Shown: positions 35,772-47,967, numbered from the stretch's first letter. The stretch is DNA of 64,000 nt from Scandinavium goeteborgense (GCF_003935895.2 NZ_CP054058.1:1798001-1862000), one strand, 5' to 3'. The notes: generated by a model not told the origin, from the letters alone. Numbers and translations: made by a program.

Positions 35772-36491
35772 ATGGTCATTAAGGCGCAGAGCCCGGCGGG
35801 TTTCGCGGAAGAGTACATCATTGAAAGTATCTGGAATAACCGTTTTGCCCCAGGCACTATTCTCCCCGCAGAGCGTGAGCTTTCTGAACTGATCGGCGTC
35901 ACACGCACCACCCTTCGCGAAGTATTACAGCGTCTGGCACGCGACGGCTGGTTGACCATTCAGCATGGTAAACCGACCAAAGTGAACAATTTCTGGGAAA
36001 CCTCGGGCTTAAATATTCTCGAAACGCTGGCGCGCCTCGATCACGACCGCGTGCCGCAGCTGATCGACAATCTGCTCTCTGTGCGTACCAACATCGCGAC
36101 CATCTTTATCCGCACCGCGTTCCGTCAGCATCCGGAAGACGCGCTGAAAGTGCTGGCCACCGCACGTGAAGTGGAAGACCACGCCGACGCGTTTGCCGAG
36201 CTCGACTACAGCATTTTCCGCGGTCTGGCGTTTGCCTCCGGCAACCCGATTTATGGCCTGATCCTCAACGGCATGAAAGGGCTGTATACCCGTATTGGTC
36301 GCCACTATTTTGCCAATCCAGAAGCGCGCAGCCTGGCGCTGGGCTTCTATCACCAGCTGACGAAAGTGTGTGAGCAGGGCGATCACGAGCAGGTGTATGA
36401 AACCGTGCGTCGTTACGGCCACGAGTCCGGCCTGGTCTGGCACAAAATGCAGAAAACACTGCCAGGTGATTTGGCCATTCACGGCCGTTAA
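35772..36491 (+). CDS. fadR: Fatty-acid metabolism regulator FadR
   Basis: A 239-residue GntR-family regulator. The N-terminal winged helix (about residues 1-72) includes the recognition region [17 protein letters not shown], followed by the acyl-CoA-binding FadR C-terminal domain. It represses fad genes, including fadD in this window, and activates fabA/fabB; long-chain acyl-CoA releases it from DNA. The ATG at 35772 gives the exact E. coli length; the frame is open 25 codons upstream, in the promoter region. Confidence 0.96.
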   Translation: MVIKAQSPAGFAEEYIIESIWNNRFAPGTILPAERELSELIGVTRTTLREVLQRLARDGWLTIQHGKPTKVNNFWETSGLNILETLARLDHDRVPQLIDNLLSVRTNIATIFIRTAFRQHPEDALKVLATAREVEDHADAFAELDYSIFRGLAFASGNPIYGLILNGMKGLYTRIGRHYFANPEARSLALGFYHQLTKVCEQGDHEQVYETVRRYGHESGLVWHKMQKTLPGDLAIHGR

Positions 36492-36508
36492 TCACAACGC
36501 AGTCAGTA

Positions 36509-36534
36509 AAAAGCCGGGTGAAAACCCGGCTTTT
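36509..36534 (+). terminator. Terminator between fadR and ycgB
   Basis: AAAAGCCGGGT (36509-36519) and ACCCGGCTTTT (36524-36534) form an 11-bp stem with a four-base loop; it can serve both convergent genes. Confidence 0.85.
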
Positions 36535-36543
36535 GCGTTTCTG

Positions 36544-38076
36544 TCACAGGAGATTTTGTCGCGGCGGGCAGCGTTCCAGCAGTTCGACGCTGCCGTCGGC
36601 ATTCTGCTGTTCCAGCATCACATCAAAGCCCCACAGGCGGTGCACGTGCTTGAGCACCTCGCGACGGCCCATATCCAGCGGTGCGCGGTTATGCGGCACG
36701 TAGCGCAGCGTCAGAGAACGATCCCCGCGCAGATCTACATTCCAGACCTGAATATTCGGCTCCAGATTACTCAGGTTGTACTGGGAGGACAGCCGGTTAC
36801 GAATCTCCCGATAGCCTTCCTCATTGTGGATCGCGGCAATTTCCAAAAAGTTATTGTGATCATCATCGAGCACGGTAAACAGGCGGAAATCACGCATCAC
36901 TTTCGGTGACAGGAACTGGCTGATGAAGCTCTCATCTTTAAAGTCGCGCATCGCAAAATGCAGCGTCTCGAGCCAGTCGGAGCCGGCGATGTCCGGGAAC
37001 CAATATTTATCCTCTTCCGTCGGCGACTGGCAGATGCGTTTGATGTCCTGGAACATCGCAAAACCGAGTGCGTACGGGTTAATGCCGCTGTACCACGGGC
37101 TGTTGTACGGCGGCTGGAACACCACGTTGGTGTGGCTGTGCAAAAACTCCAGCATAAACCGCTCAGTCACTTTCCCTTCGTCATACAGATGATTCAGGAT
37201 GGTGTAGTGCCAGAATGTCGCCCAGCCTTCGTTCATCACCTGAGTCTGTTTCTGCGGATAAAAATACTGGCTGACCTTACGCACAATGCGCAGGATCTCA
37301 CGCTGCCAGGATTCGAGCAGCGGGGCATTTTTTTCCATAAAGTAGAGCAGGTTTTCCTGCGCTTCGGACGGATAGCGCCGGGCCTCAGCCACGGTTTTCT
37401 CTTCTTCTTTCTTCGGCAGCGTACGCCACAGGGTATTCACCTGGCTTTGCAGATATTCCTCGCGGCTTTTCTGTCGCGCTTTCTCTTCTTGTAGCGAAAT
37501 TTTCTGCGGACGTTTGTAGCGATCAACGCCGTAGTTCATCAGCGCATGACAGGAGTCGAGCAGTTTTTCTACCTCGTCAACGCCGTAGCGCTCTTCGCAC
37601 TCGGTAATGTATTTACGCGCGAAAATCAGGTAATCGACAATCGAACTGGCGTCGGTCCAACTGCGGAACAGGTAGTTATTTTTGAAGAAAGAGTTGTGCC
37701 CGTAGCACGCGTGCGCCATGACCAGCGCCTGCATGGTCATGGTGTTCTCTTCCATCAGATAGGCGATACACGGGTTGGAGTTAATGACGATTTCGTACGC
37801 CAGCCCCTGTTGGCCGTGTTTGTAGAGCCGCTCGGTTTCGATGAACTTTTTGCCAAACGACCAGTGGGTATAGTTAATAGGCATCCCGACGCTGGAATAG
37901 GCATCCATCATCTGCTCGGAGGTAATGACTTCGATTTGATGGGGATAAGTGTCGAGGCGGTAGAGCTTCGCCACCCGGTCGATTTCCGCCAGATAGGTAT
38001 CCAGCAGCTCGAAGGTCCAGTCGGGTCCATCGCTCAGACGTGTGGTGTCCTTATTCATGGAGTCAATCGTAGCCAT
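36544..38076 (-). CDS. ycgB: SpoVR-family protein YcgB
   Basis: A 510-residue cytoplasmic protein nearly identical to E. coli YcgB, of the SpoVR family. In enterics it belongs to the RpoS-dependent YeaG kinase/YeaH/YcgB stationary-phase set; the biochemical role is unresolved. Conserved segments include ALVMAHACYGHNSFFKNNYLF, MNEGWATFWHYTILN and HSHTNVVFQPPYNSPWYSG, with His/Glu residues that could bind metal. The ATG at 38076 (MATIDSMNKDTTRLSDGPDW) is the family start; the frame is open 45 codons further but without conservation. Confidence 0.94.
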   Translation of the reverse strand: MATIDSMNKDTTRLSDGPDWTFELLDTYLAEIDRVAKLYRLDTYPHQIEVITSEQMMDAYSSVGMPINYTHWSFGKKFIETERLYKHGQQGLAYEIVINSNPCIAYLMEENTMTMQALVMAHACYGHNSFFKNNYLFRSWTDASSIVDYLIFARKYITECEERYGVDEVEKLLDSCHALMNYGVDRYKRPQKISLQEEKARQKSREEYLQSQVNTLWRTLPKKEEEKTVAEARRYPSEAQENLLYFMEKNAPLLESWQREILRIVRKVSQYFYPQKQTQVMNEGWATFWHYTILNHLYDEGKVTERFMLEFLHSHTNVVFQPPYNSPWYSGINPYALGFAMFQDIKRICQSPTEEDKYWFPDIAGSDWLETLHFAMRDFKDESFISQFLSPKVMRDFRLFTVLDDDHNNFLEIAAIHNEEGYREIRNRLSSQYNLSNLEPNIQVWNVDLRGDRSLTLRYVPHNRAPLDMGRREVLKHVHRLWGFDVMLEQQNADGSVELLERCPPRQNLL

Positions 38077-38396
38077 TAGCGCGCCCTCATTGTTGGCGGC
38101 CCTCTCTGTGTGGAGAGCCTCACTATCAAGAATAGAACACCGCCGCCTGAACGCGCGAACAGCAAATATTTTTCTTCGAGATTTCCCTGCGTCAACGGCG
38201 ACAAAAATCACAATTACCAGAATATTGTGCTGACGAAAATAACGCCACAGCAGGAGATTTCAAAACCGCGCATACCTTTGTGATATGGGCATGTGTGAGG
38301 TAAGTCACCATAAAAAAAGCGTATGTTGAATAATATTTTCGTCTGAGTTATCAATTTGTAATCAGAAGATTGTTCTTTTACGAATCTGGAGTCGCT
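38077..38396. other. Divergent ycgB-dadA regulatory region
   Basis: 320 bp without a gene. It contains a good CRP site (38291-38312) and a -10-like TAATAT around 38330. In E. coli this region binds several Lrp dimers; I cannot place them individually. Confidence 0.5.
38291..38312. promoter_or_regulatory. CRP-cAMP site upstream of dadAX
   Basis: TGTGA (38294-38298), six bases, TCACC (38305-38309): one mismatch to the TGTGA-N6-TCACA core. CRP-cAMP together with Lrp controls dadAX in E. coli. The site is about 85 bp before dadA and could also affect ycgB. Confidence 0.7.
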
Positions 38397-39695
38397 ATGC
38401 GAGTGGTTATCCTCGGAAGTGGGGTAGTGGGCGTGGCCAGCGCCTGGTATTTGCGTCAGGCTGGACACGATGTGACGGTCATCGACCGGGATCCGGGCCC
38501 GGCGCTGGAAACCAGTGCCGCCAACGCCGGACAAATTTCTCCCGGCTACGCTGCGCCGTGGGCCGCACCGGGCGTGCCGCTGAAGGCGATTAAATGGATG
38601 TTCCAGCGCCATGCGCCGCTGGCCATCAGCCTCGACGGCACCTCGACCCAGCTGAAATGGATGTGGCAGATGCTGCGCAACTGCGACACCCGCCACTACA
38701 TGGAAAACAAAGGCCGCATGGTGCGGCTGGCGGAATACAGCCGCGACTGCCTGATGGCGCTGCGCGACAGCACGGGCATCGAGTACGAAGGCCGTCAGGG
38801 CGGCACGCTGCAACTTTTCCGCACCGAACAGCAGTATGAAAACGCCACCCGCGACATCGCGGTACTACAGGACGCTGGTGTGCCGTATCAGCTGCTGGAA
38901 GCCAGCCGTCTGGCGGAAGTGGAGCCTGCGCTGGCGGAAGTGGCGCACAAGCTCACTGGCGGCCTGCGCTTGCCTAACGATGAAACCGGCGACTGTCAGC
39001 TCTTTACCCAGCGTTTGGCGAAAATGGCGGAAGAGGCGGGGGTGGTGTTCCGCTACAACACGCCGGTGGACAAATTGCTGTCGGAAGGCGGCCAGATTTA
39101 TGGCGTGAAATGCGGCGATGAAATCATCAAAGCCGATGCCTACGTTATGGCGTTTGGCTCGTATTCCACCTCAATGCTGAAAGGCATCGTTGATATCCCG
39201 GTCTACCCGCTGAAAGGCTACTCGTTGACTATCCCGGTCAAAGAGGACGATGGCGCGCCGGTATCGACTATTCTTGATGAAACATACAAAATTGCGATAA
39301 CACGATTCGATAACCGGATCCGCGTTGGCGGCATGGCAGAGATTGTCGGCTTTAACACCGAACTGCTGCGCGCGCGCCGCGAGACGCTGGAAATGGTTGT
39401 CCGCGACCTGTTCCCGCGTGGGGGTCACGTCGAACAGGCTACCTTCTGGACCGGGCTGCGGCCAATGACGCCGGACGGCACGCCGATTGTGGGACGCACA
39501 CCGTATAAAAATTTATGGCTGAACACCGGGCACGGCACGCTGGGCTGGACCATGGCCTGCGGCTCCGGACAGCTACTCAGTGATTTGCTTTCTGGGCGCA
39601 CGCCTGCGATTCCATACGAGGATTTGGGCGTGGCCCGTTATCAGTCAGGTTATACGCCTTCGCGCCCTCAGCATTTGCACGGCGCGCACAATTAA
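38397..39695 (+). CDS. dadA: D-amino-acid dehydrogenase small subunit DadA
   Basis: A 432-residue FAD-dependent membrane-associated dehydrogenase that oxidises D-alanine to pyruvate and ammonia, feeding the respiratory chain. The N-terminal dinucleotide-binding motif [10 protein letters not shown] is at residues 3-12, and the C-terminal FAD contact includes [16 protein letters not shown] and [19 protein letters not shown] at 38397 (after GGAG) matches the E. coli length exactly. It is co-transcribed with dadX nine bases downstream. Confidence 0.96.
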   Translation: MRVVILGSGVVGVASAWYLRQAGHDVTVIDRDPGPALETSAANAGQISPGYAAPWAAPGVPLKAIKWMFQRHAPLAISLDGTSTQLKWMWQMLRNCDTRHYMENKGRMVRLAEYSRDCLMALRDSTGIEYEGRQGGTLQLFRTEQQYENATRDIAVLQDAGVPYQLLEASRLAEVEPALAEVAHKLTGGLRLPNDETGDCQLFTQRLAKMAEEAGVVFRYNTPVDKLLSEGGQIYGVKCGDEIIKADAYVMAFGSYSTSMLKGIVDIPVYPLKGYSLTIPVKEDDGAPVSTILDETYKIAITRFDNRIRVGGMAEIVGFNTELLRARRETLEMVVRDLFPRGGHVEQATFWTGLRPMTPDGTPIVGRTPYKNLWLNTGHGTLGWTMACGSGQLLSDLLSGRTPAIPYEDLGVARYQSGYTPSRPQHLHGAHN

Positions 39696-39704
39696 GGAGC
39701 CGTT

Positions 39705-40775
39705 ATGTCACGTCCCGTTGTAGCCAGCCTCGATTTAAAGGCGCTGCGGCAGAACCTAGTAGTGGTGCGATCTGCGGCACCGGATTCCCGCGTCTGGTCG
39801 GTGGTTAAAGCGAACGGCTATGGTCATGGAATCGAACGAATCTGGAGTGCGCTGAACGATACGGATGGTTTTGCGCTGCTCAATCTGGAAGAGGCTGTCC
39901 TGCTGCGCGAACGCGGCTGGAAAGGGCCGATTCTGATGCTGGAAGGCTTTTTCCACGCTGACGATTTACCGCTGTATGACCAGTATCGACTCACCACCAC
40001 CGTGCACAGCAACTGGCAGCTGAAAGCGCTGCAAAACGCCAGGCTGAAAGCGCCGCTGGATGTCTACGTCAAAGTGAACAGCGGTATGAATCGTCTCGGA
40101 TTTACCCCTGATAAGGTGCATACCGTCTGGCAGCAGCTGCGTGCGATGAGCAATATCAGCGACATGACGCTGATGTCTCACTTCGCCGACGCGGAAAATC
40201 CCGACGGCATCACCGAGGCAATGCAAAAGATAGAACAGGCGGCGGAAGGGCTGGACTGTCCGCGTTCCCTCGCCAACTCAGCGGCGACGCTGTGGCACCC
40301 GGAAGCGCATTTCGACTGGGTTCGTCCGGGCATTGTGCTTTACGGCGCGTCGCCGTCCGGCAAATGGCAGGATATTGCCAACAGTGGGCTGAAACCGGTC
40401 ATGACCCTGAACAGCGAGATCATTGCGGTGCAGAATCTTAAAGCGGGCGACACTGTGGGCTATGGGCGTTTGTACAAAGCCCAGCAGGAACAGCGCATCG
40501 GGATTGTGGCCTGCGGCTACGCCGATGGTTATCCGCGCAATGCCCCAGACGGTACGCCGGTGCTGGTGGATGGAGTTCGAACCGGCACGGTAGGGCGAGT
40601 GTCGATGGATATGCTGGCGGTGGATTTAACGCCGTGCCCGCAGGCCGGGATTGGCACGCCGGTCGAGCTGTGGGGTAAAGAGATTAAAATCGACGACGTG
40701 GCGAGCCGTTGCGGCACTGTGGGCTATGAGTTGATGTGTGCTTTGGCGATGCGCGTACCGGTTGTGATTGAGTGA
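39705..40775 (+). CDS. dadX: Catabolic alanine racemase DadX
   Basis: A 356-residue PLP-dependent fold-III racemase that supplies D-alanine to DadA when L-alanine is used as carbon source. PLP-lysine K35 is in [10 protein letters not shown]; the second catalytic Tyr is in [10 protein letters not shown]. Length equals E. coli DadX. It follows dadA with an AAGGAG ribosome site. Confidence 0.96.
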   Translation: MSRPVVASLDLKALRQNLVVVRSAAPDSRVWSVVKANGYGHGIERIWSALNDTDGFALLNLEEAVLLRERGWKGPILMLEGFFHADDLPLYDQYRLTTTVHSNWQLKALQNARLKAPLDVYVKVNSGMNRLGFTPDKVHTVWQQLRAMSNISDMTLMSHFADAENPDGITEAMQKIEQAAEGLDCPRSLANSAATLWHPEAHFDWVRPGIVLYGASPSGKWQDIANSGLKPVMTLNSEIIAVQNLKAGDTVGYGRLYKAQQEQRIGIVACGYADGYPRNAPDGTPVLVDGVRTGTVGRVSMDMLAVDLTPCPQAGIGTPVELWGKEIKIDDVASRCGTVGYELMCALAMRVPVVIE

Positions 40776-40784
40776 CGTGTATTT

Positions 40785-40911
40785 CCCCTCTCCCTAACCC
40801 TCTCCCACAGGGAGAGGGAATTGTCCGGCACCGTTGTCCTCGCCCGGTTGGTTTTTCTTTTCTCCCTCTCCCAGTGGGAGAGGGTCGGGGAGAGGGCATC
40901 AGGCCGCACAC
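40785..40911. repeat. CCCTCTCCC/GGGAGAGGG repeat cluster between dadX and cvrA
   Basis: Two palindromes, CCCTCTCCC-ACA-GGGAGAGGG (40798-40818) and CCCTCTCCC-AGT-GGGAGAGGG (about 40864-40884), plus GGGGAGAGGGCATCAGGCCGC (ending 40909). The outer parts repeat the sequence between rnd and minE almost exactly, in a different order. It lies in a convergent gene gap. Confidence 0.8.
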
Positions 40912-40926
40912 TGTATAAACGTGAAA

Positions 40927-42663
<1,737 letters not shown>

Positions 42664-42743
42664 TCACGTACTCCCTATATCGCGTGACTTAATGGTAAAA
42701 CGTTATCATACATGTATGTAAAGCGACGGATTTATAAGAGCAA

Positions 42744-43667
42744 TCAATGTTTTTTTTCTCCACTGATGATCGGATGCCCCGTCATCGACAGCGTGGTGGA
42801 CTTCGCGTTATGCACCAGACGCGCTTGGGAACCCAGCGGCAGCGTCACCGTGCGCTGTTCGTGACCAAAATCGAGTCCGCTGATGACCGGGATAGTTAGC
42901 CGCGATTGCAGATAGTCGATCATCACCGGCAAATCGTAACCCGCATCGTAGTCGTTCGGTTCCGCGCCACTAAAGCTGCCAAGCACAATCGCCCGCTGAC
43001 GGCCCAGAATACCGGCATGGAACAGTTGCAGGAGCATACGCTCGACGCGGAACGGGTGTTCGTTAATGTCTTCCAGCACCAGAATGCCGTCGTCGATTTG
43101 CGGCAGCCACGGCGTGCCGATAAGCGACACCAGCATCGCCAGATTACCGCCCCACAGTGTGCCGTTCACGTCGCAGGCCTGACCGTTACCCTGCCATTCC
43201 ACGGAGAACGCGCCGTTTCGAATCGCGCGCCAGTAGTGCTCGAGGGTAAATTCATTGAGCGTTTCAGCGCCGAAATTACCTGCCAGCATGGGTCCGCTGA
43301 AGGTGATAACGCCTTCGCACAGCAGCGCCATCTGAATGGCGGTGAAATCGCTATGGCCACAAATCAGCAGCGGATCATTTTGCTGGCGTAACGCGATGGC
43401 TTTCCAGTCAATCATGTCCATTATACGGTTGGCGCCGTAGCCGCCGCGCACCGCTAAAACGAGGTTATCGCGACCAGAAAGTGTCGCCAGCGCATTGATA
43501 TCGCCCGCGCGTTCCGCTTCCGTACCGGCAAAACGCTGCTGGCGACGCGTGAGAATGCGCTGATTATTGACCTGGTATCCGGCCTGCTCCAGGCGCGCAA
43601 TCCCGCGGGTGGCAGCCTGTTGGTTAATGCAATAGCCCGAGGGAGCAATCAGATGAAACAGAGTCAT
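42744..43667 (-). CDS. ldcA: Murein tetrapeptide L,D-carboxypeptidase LdcA
   Basis: A 307-residue cytoplasmic serine peptidase (family S66) that removes the terminal D-alanine from murein tetrapeptide during cell-wall recycling. The nucleophile is S106 in CGHSDFTA. The catalytic His is H269 in GLDFGHEQ and the Glu lies in the [11 protein letters not shown] segment (about 198-207). It diverges from emtA, another murein enzyme, as in E. coli. Confidence 0.94.
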   Translation of the reverse strand: MTLFHLIAPSGYCINQQAATRGIARLEQAGYQVNNQRILTRRQQRFAGTEAERAGDINALATLSGRDNLVLAVRGGYGANRIMDMIDWKAIALRQQNDPLLICGHSDFTAIQMALLCEGVITFSGPMLAGNFGAETLNEFTLEHYWRAIRNGAFSVEWQGNGQACDVNGTLWGGNLAMLVSLIGTPWLPQIDDGILVLEDINEHPFRVERMLLQLFHAGILGRQRAIVLGSFSGAEPNDYDAGYDLPVMIDYLQSRLTIPVISGLDFGHEQRTVTLPLGSQARLVHNAKSTTLSMTGHPIISGEKKH

Positions 43668-43759
43668 GGCAATTCCTTGCAGAGAATGAAACAGTTATCA
43701 TGCCGCCTGAACATCGCGTTGTCATTAGCGCAGCACACTTCAGTGAAAAGGATAGAAGC

Positions 43760-44380
43760 GTGAAATTGAGATGGTTTGTAGTTTTATTTGTCTTGCTTGC
43801 CGGATGTAGTTCAAAACCGAAAAACGATTACCGCAATCCACCGTACAACCCGACGGTACCCGTTCAGCGGGCGATGCAGTGGATGCCCATTAGCCAGAAG
43901 GCCGGTGCGGCGTGGGGACTCGACCCTAAATTCATCACCGCTATTATCGCGGTTGAATCAGGCGGTAACCCGAATGTGGTCAGTAAATCTGGCGCTGTGG
44001 GCCTGATGCAGCTCAAACCTTCCACCGCCGGGCGTGAAGTATACCGCTATATGGGCTGGAAGGGTGACCCGTCTGTCAGCGAGCTGAAAAACCCGGAACG
44101 TAACATCTCGATGGGCACCGCGTACTTCAGCATCCTTGAACACGGCGTGCTGGCGGGCATTGAGGACCCGGAAGTTATGCAGTATGCACTGGTCACCTCC
44201 TACGTTAACGGCGCGGGCGCGCTGCTGCGAACCTTCTCCTCGGACCGTAAAACGGCGATCAACAAGATTAACCGTATGGATAAGGATGAGTTCTTCGAGT
44301 ATATCGTCGAGAATCACCCTTCATCACAAGCGCCGCGCTATATCTGGAAAGTACAGAAAGCCATGGACGCGATTAACTAA
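43760..44380 (+). CDS. emtA: Endo-type membrane-bound lytic murein transglycosylase EmtA
   Basis: A 206-residue outer-membrane lipoprotein that cleaves peptidoglycan endolytically. The signal peptide ends in the lipobox LLAGC (C16). The goose-lysozyme-like SLT domain has catalytic Glu E66 in [10 protein letters not shown] and the [10 protein letters not shown] motif. The start is GTG at 43760 with AGGAT upstream, aligning with the GTG start of E. coli (MKLRWF); the frame extends 20 codons further but would lose the signal peptide. The stop overlaps the convergent ycgR stop. Confidence 0.95.
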   Translation: MKLRWFVVLFVLLAGCSSKPKNDYRNPPYNPTVPVQRAMQWMPISQKAGAAWGLDPKFITAIIAVESGGNPNVVSKSGAVGLMQLKPSTAGREVYRYMGWKGDPSVSELKNPERNISMGTAYFSILEHGVLAGIEDPEVMQYALVTSYVNGAGALLRTFSSDRKTAINKINRMDKDEFFEYIVENHPSSQAPRYIWKVQKAMDAIN

Positions 44381-45108
44381 CGTACTTTATTCGCGCGTTC
44401 GCGAGCCTCACGCTCCAGAGAGAAGATAATTCGCTGGAGCGTGCGCTCAATCGCCGGGCTGACGTTGAGAAAACGAAAGCTCAGGCGCGGCGTGCTGATC
44501 GTTTCATTTTTGCTGTCGACCACCTTACGCTCGCTCAGTGAAAGCAACTGCGCGTCGAAATGAAATTTCCCCCATTCCCCCATATCCAGCTCCATCTGTG
44601 GAAGCATCACCCCAGATTTCAGGGCCGCTGATGGCGCGCCTTCCAGCAATGCGCCCATGCCACCGAGTGACAAATCACACAAACGAAAACGCACTTCACT
44701 GTTATCGGGCAGTTTCGCCTTGCAGTAGTACACCGGATGCAGCGGGGCGGAAATGCGGAAAAACTCACGACGCTGAACAAACCACAGCGACGGCGGCACG
44801 GGCATCGTGAAGGCGGGCAAATCGAGGAACTGGCCGGGCGTTATCTTCGGCACCGTAAATTCAATTTTCGCCCCTTGCGTTTCGGCGGAGAGCGTAATGT
44901 TTTCCGCACGCTGAACGGCGCGGTTTTCATATTCCTGACTGCCGTAATCTACGATTAACGCCTGAGAAGAAATATCGAGAATGCGGGTAATAAATTGCGA
45001 CGTACCCCACGAGACAAGCAAAGGGACGTGGTCGCGGTGCAAATCACGAAGAACGTTTAACACTGCCAGAGGATTTTGTTTAAGGAATTGTTCATTGTAA
45101 TGACTCAC
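44377..45108 (-). CDS. ycgR: c-di-GMP flagellar brake protein YcgR
   Basis: A 243-residue protein. The N-terminal YcgR domain (about residues 1-108) is followed by a PilZ domain with R113, R114 and R118 (QRREFFR) and D145-x-S147-x-x-G150, the c-di-GMP-binding set. When loaded with c-di-GMP it binds the flagellar motor and slows swimming. The start is GTG at 45108 with AAGGAG nine bases before. The longer frame starting at 45159 is excluded because it begins inside the sigma-28 promoter found here. It ties motility to phosphodiesterases such as PdeD in this window. Confidence 0.95.
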   Translation of the reverse strand: MSHYNEQFLKQNPLAVLNVLRDLHRDHVPLLVSWGTSQFITRILDISSQALIVDYGSQEYENRAVQRAENITLSAETQGAKIEFTVPKITPGQFLDLPAFTMPVPPSLWFVQRREFFRISAPLHPVYYCKAKLPDNSEVRFRLCDLSLGGMGALLEGAPSAALKSGVMLPQMELDMGEWGKFHFDAQLLSLSERKVVDSKNETISTPRLSFRFLNVSPAIERTLQRIIFSLEREARERANKVR

Positions 45109-45143
45109 GCCAGGGTGCTCCTTATCGACAGAGATTCGATAAA

Positions 45144-45170
45144 CTATCGGCAGCGCCAAACAGAACTTAA
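45144..45170 (-). promoter_or_regulatory. Sigma-28 (FliA) flagellar class-3 promoter of ycgR
   Basis: On the minus strand TTAAGTTC-N11-GCCGATAG, against the consensus TAAAGTTT-N11-GCCGATAA: 13 of 16 positions match with exact spacing. It lies about 36 bp before the ycgR start and shows that ycgR belongs to the flagellar regulon here. Confidence 0.85.
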
Positions 45171-45318
45171 TACAAACGGGTGAAAATTTTTAAACGGATA
45201 AAATTTTTAGTCGATTCCCTTCTTTTTGGGAATGTTTACCTATACTTAAGTGAACCAAAGCGCACAATAGTCGCGTTTAAAGTGTGGTTATTTTTGTTTA
45301 TTTTGGAGGGTGGTTAAA

Positions 45319-45573
45319 ATGGGTATTCTGACCTGGATTATTTTTGGACTGATTGCGGGCATTATTGCGAAACTGATTATGCCGGGTCGTGACGGCGGCG
45401 GTTTTATTCTCACCTGTATTCTGGGGATCGTCGGTGCCGTAGTGGGCGGCTGGCTGGCTACCATGTTTGGTATCGGCAGCGTGTCCGGCTTTAATATGCA
45501 CAGCTTCCTGGTGGCGGTTGTGGGTGCCATTGTGGTGCTGCTGGTATTCAGATTAGTACGTCGCAACGCATAA
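45319..45573 (+). CDS. ymgE: Transglycosylase-associated/GlsB-YeaQ-type membrane protein YmgE
   Basis: An 84-residue very hydrophobic protein with three predicted helices and the glycine-rich signature IIAKLIMPGRDGGGF and GIVGAVVGGWLA. It belongs to the family named after its gene association with transglycosylases; the function is unknown, and members are stress induced. ATG at 45319 has GGAGG nine bases upstream and matches the E. coli length. Confidence 0.92.
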   Translation: MGILTWIIFGLIAGIIAKLIMPGRDGGGFILTCILGIVGAVVGGWLATMFGIGSVSGFNMHSFLVAVVGAIVVLLVFRLVRRNA

Positions 45574-45580
45574 ATATGAC

Positions 45581-45655
45581 TGCCCGGCGGCGCACGCTTG
45601 CCGGGCCTACTTTTAAACGGTAGGCCCGGTCAGCGAAGCGCCACCGGGCGTTTTT
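45581..45655. repeat. BIME: two REP units in opposite orientation
   Basis: TGCCCGGCGGCGCACGCTTG-CCGGGCCTAC (45581-45610) and GGTAGGCCCGG...GAAGCGCCACCGGGCG (45619-45650) are inverted REP units, followed by TTTTT (45651-45655). They lie in the convergent gap between ymgE and foxA and may also end transcription. Confidence 0.85.
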
Positions 45656-45675
45656 ATAACTTTTCTAACGACGCA

Positions 45676-47796
45676 TCAGAAATCATATCCGACGGTGGCA
45701 ATCACTGAACGCTCAGCACCCCAGTAGCAGTTATTGGTGCCGTAGCAGCCGGAAACATACTCTCTGTCAGTCAGGTTATTCGCATTGACCTGCAAATACG
45801 CGCCTTTCAGGGTCGATGTCCACGCGCCCAGATCCGCACGGATCATCGCATCCAGCAGCGTCGTCGACGGCAGACGTTCGGTATTCGCGTCATCGGCCCA
45901 CTGTTTGCCGATATAACGCACACCCGCGCCCGCGCTAATCCCGTAATCAAACTTATAGTGTGCCCAGAATGAGGCCATCTGATCCGGCGTCAGCTGCGGC
46001 GTATTGTCGTCGGTGCCGTCTTTGGTATCAGCAAAGCGCAGACGGTTCCAGGTGTAGCCCGCGATGGTGCTCAGACGCGGCGTCAGCTGATTGCGCGCTT
46101 CCAGTTCAACACCCTGAGAATGCACTTTCCCGGCGGGCAGGAAGGTGGCGGTGGCGATATTGGTATCACGCGTGGCCACGTCTTTCTGCGTCAGGTCATA
46201 CATCGCGATGCTGTACATATCCGCCGTGCCCGGTGGCTGGAATTTCAGCCCGGCTTCGTACTGCTCGGCGGTGGTCGGCTTCAGCAACTGACCGTCCGGG
46301 CCTGCCAGCATGGCAGGGGTAATCGCCTGGCTGTAGCTGATGTACGGCGACAGACCGTTTTCAAAGGCGTACAGCAAGGACGCGCGGCTGCTGATGTGGT
46401 CATCGGAACGACGCGAAGAGGTACCAAATGTATCGCTCACCTGCTCGGAAACAATGCGGTCATAGCGCGCGGAAAGATCTGCATGCCAGCGGTTCCACAC
46501 CATTTCATCCTGCAAATACAGGCCAGCCTGGTAATAGCGGCGATTGTTATAGTCGCTGTAGGTCAGGGTATGTCCGTTCTGCGCGGTATAGCCGCTCCAC
46601 GGATCGAGCGGAGACGCGCCGCCTGCACGGCTCCACAGGTCGTTGCGGAAGCGGTGATATTCGCCACCCAGCACCACGGTGTGTGACACGTCGCCAGTAT
46701 TGAAATCCGCTTTAATGCGGTTATCGGTCGACCAGCCGTCTAGGGAACCGGTTGAACCGCTGTAGCCACGGGCCAGCATATCGCTGTCGTCCACCCAACC
46801 CACCTGATAAACCTGGTCGAGGTTCACATCGGAATGGGTATAGCTGCCGCTTGAATACACGGACCAAATATCATTGAACTGGTGATTGAATTCGTAGCTG
46901 TAAATCTGCTCGCGGCGCTGATAGCCGTCGCTCGGGTCGCCTTCGTTGGTGTGGTTGCTGAGCTTGCGACCGTTGTGTTCATAGCGAGTGCCGTCCAGCG
47001 GCAGCGAGCCGTGATAGCCGCCCGATGGATCTTTTTGCAGATACGCGCGCAGCAACAGGCTGGTGTCAGTATCCGGCTGCCACAGCAGCGACGGGGAAAT
47101 GGCGTAACGTTCTTCGCGGGTGTTGTCGACCTGGGTATCGGTGTTCCGGGTGATGCCCACCACGCGATACGCCCATTGATCGTTAATCGCGTCGGTGTAA
47201 TCGAACGCCGCGCCTTTCGTGCCCTGGGTGCCGCCGAACGCCTGAATGTGGCCTTCGGAGGTAAACTGTGGACGCTTGGAGGTCAGGTTCACCAGTCCGC
47301 CGGGTACGCTTTGGCCGTACAGCGCGGAAGAGGGGCCTTTGATCACATCAATACGGTCGAGGAACCACGGGTCAACCTGAATGACGTTGTGGCTGCCGCC
47401 ATCGCTCATCAGGCGCATGCCGTCGAGGAAGATGTTGTCCACGTCGCCGCCGTGGTAGCCACGAAGGGAAATGGCGTCGAAGCGCGTCGCCGACCCGCCA
47501 AAGGTGCTGTACACGCCCGGCGTATAGCTCAGCGCCTGGCTGACGTTGGTCGCGCCCTGATCTTCCATCTGCTGACGGGTCACTACGGACACCGACTGGG
47601 CGGTGGTGATCAGCGGCTGATCGGTTTTGGTGGCACCGGTTGAGGATTTAACCGTATAGCCTTGGGTCGGCGCGGTCGCGGATTCAGCCGGTTGAGCGGT
47701 AACCACCACCGTTTCTTCGGCGAAAGAGGAGCAGGGGAACGCCAGCGCCAGAGCGCAAAGAGCTGACGAACGTTTGAGGCGCAGTGTGTTATTCAT
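45676..47796 (-). CDS. foxA: Ferrioxamine-type TonB-dependent receptor FoxA
   Basis: A 706-residue outer-membrane siderophore receptor. The signal peptide ends near SSFAEE, then the TonB box ETVVVTAQ, a plug domain with TGATKTDQPLITTAQSVSVV, SLRGYHGGDVDN and KGPSSALYGQ, and a barrel ending VIATVGYDF with terminal Phe. Close likeness to Yersinia and Salmonella FoxA, including the C-terminal cysteine pair in GCYGTNNCYWGAERS, indicates ferrioxamine B uptake. FhuA-type hydroxamate receptors are more distant. It sits alone between ymgE and treA, a variable spot (ycgY in K-12 as I remember). It probably needs FhuCDB-type transport encoded elsewhere. Confidence 0.9.
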   Translation of the reverse strand: MNNTLRLKRSSALCALALAFPCSSFAEETVVVTAQPAESATAPTQGYTVKSSTGATKTDQPLITTAQSVSVVTRQQMEDQGATNVSQALSYTPGVYSTFGGSATRFDAISLRGYHGGDVDNIFLDGMRLMSDGGSHNVIQVDPWFLDRIDVIKGPSSALYGQSVPGGLVNLTSKRPQFTSEGHIQAFGGTQGTKGAAFDYTDAINDQWAYRVVGITRNTDTQVDNTREERYAISPSLLWQPDTDTSLLLRAYLQKDPSGGYHGSLPLDGTRYEHNGRKLSNHTNEGDPSDGYQRREQIYSYEFNHQFNDIWSVYSSGSYTHSDVNLDQVYQVGWVDDSDMLARGYSGSTGSLDGWSTDNRIKADFNTGDVSHTVVLGGEYHRFRNDLWSRAGGASPLDPWSGYTAQNGHTLTYSDYNNRRYYQAGLYLQDEMVWNRWHADLSARYDRIVSEQVSDTFGTSSRRSDDHISSRASLLYAFENGLSPYISYSQAITPAMLAGPDGQLLKPTTAEQYEAGLKFQPPGTADMYSIAMYDLTQKDVATRDTNIATATFLPAGKVHSQGVELEARNQLTPRLSTIAGYTWNRLRFADTKDGTDDNTPQLTPDQMASFWAHYKFDYGISAGAGVRYIGKQWADDANTERLPSTTLLDAMIRADLGAWTSTLKGAYLQVNANNLTDREYVSGCYGTNNCYWGAERSVIATVGYDF

Positions 47797-47882
47797 CGCA
47801 TAATCCTAAGAAACCCGGCCTGGCACTCCTGTGCGCCACCGTGTCAAAACGTGCGAAAATGTCATTTTTCGTAAAAAAGAAT

Positions 47883-47901
47883 GCGAATTATTATTGTTTG
47901 C
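47883..47901. promoter_or_regulatory. Weak Fur-box-like site upstream of foxA
   Basis: Minus-strand GCAAACAATAATAATTCGC matches 12 of 19 Fur consensus positions, 87 bp before the foxA start. Iron control of foxA is expected from its function, but this site is weaker than the one at 30238. Confidence 0.4.
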
Positions 47902-47967
47902 GTTTGTGAGGTCAAGCAAAGGACAGAGCAGACCTGCTACCATTTCTGGTAGCAGGCTGAAGTAGGG

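Noticed and set aside
45109-45159. N-terminal extension of YcgR by 17 residues
   Set aside because: It would start inside the sigma-28 promoter and cover the AAGGAG ribosome site of the GTG start at 45108.
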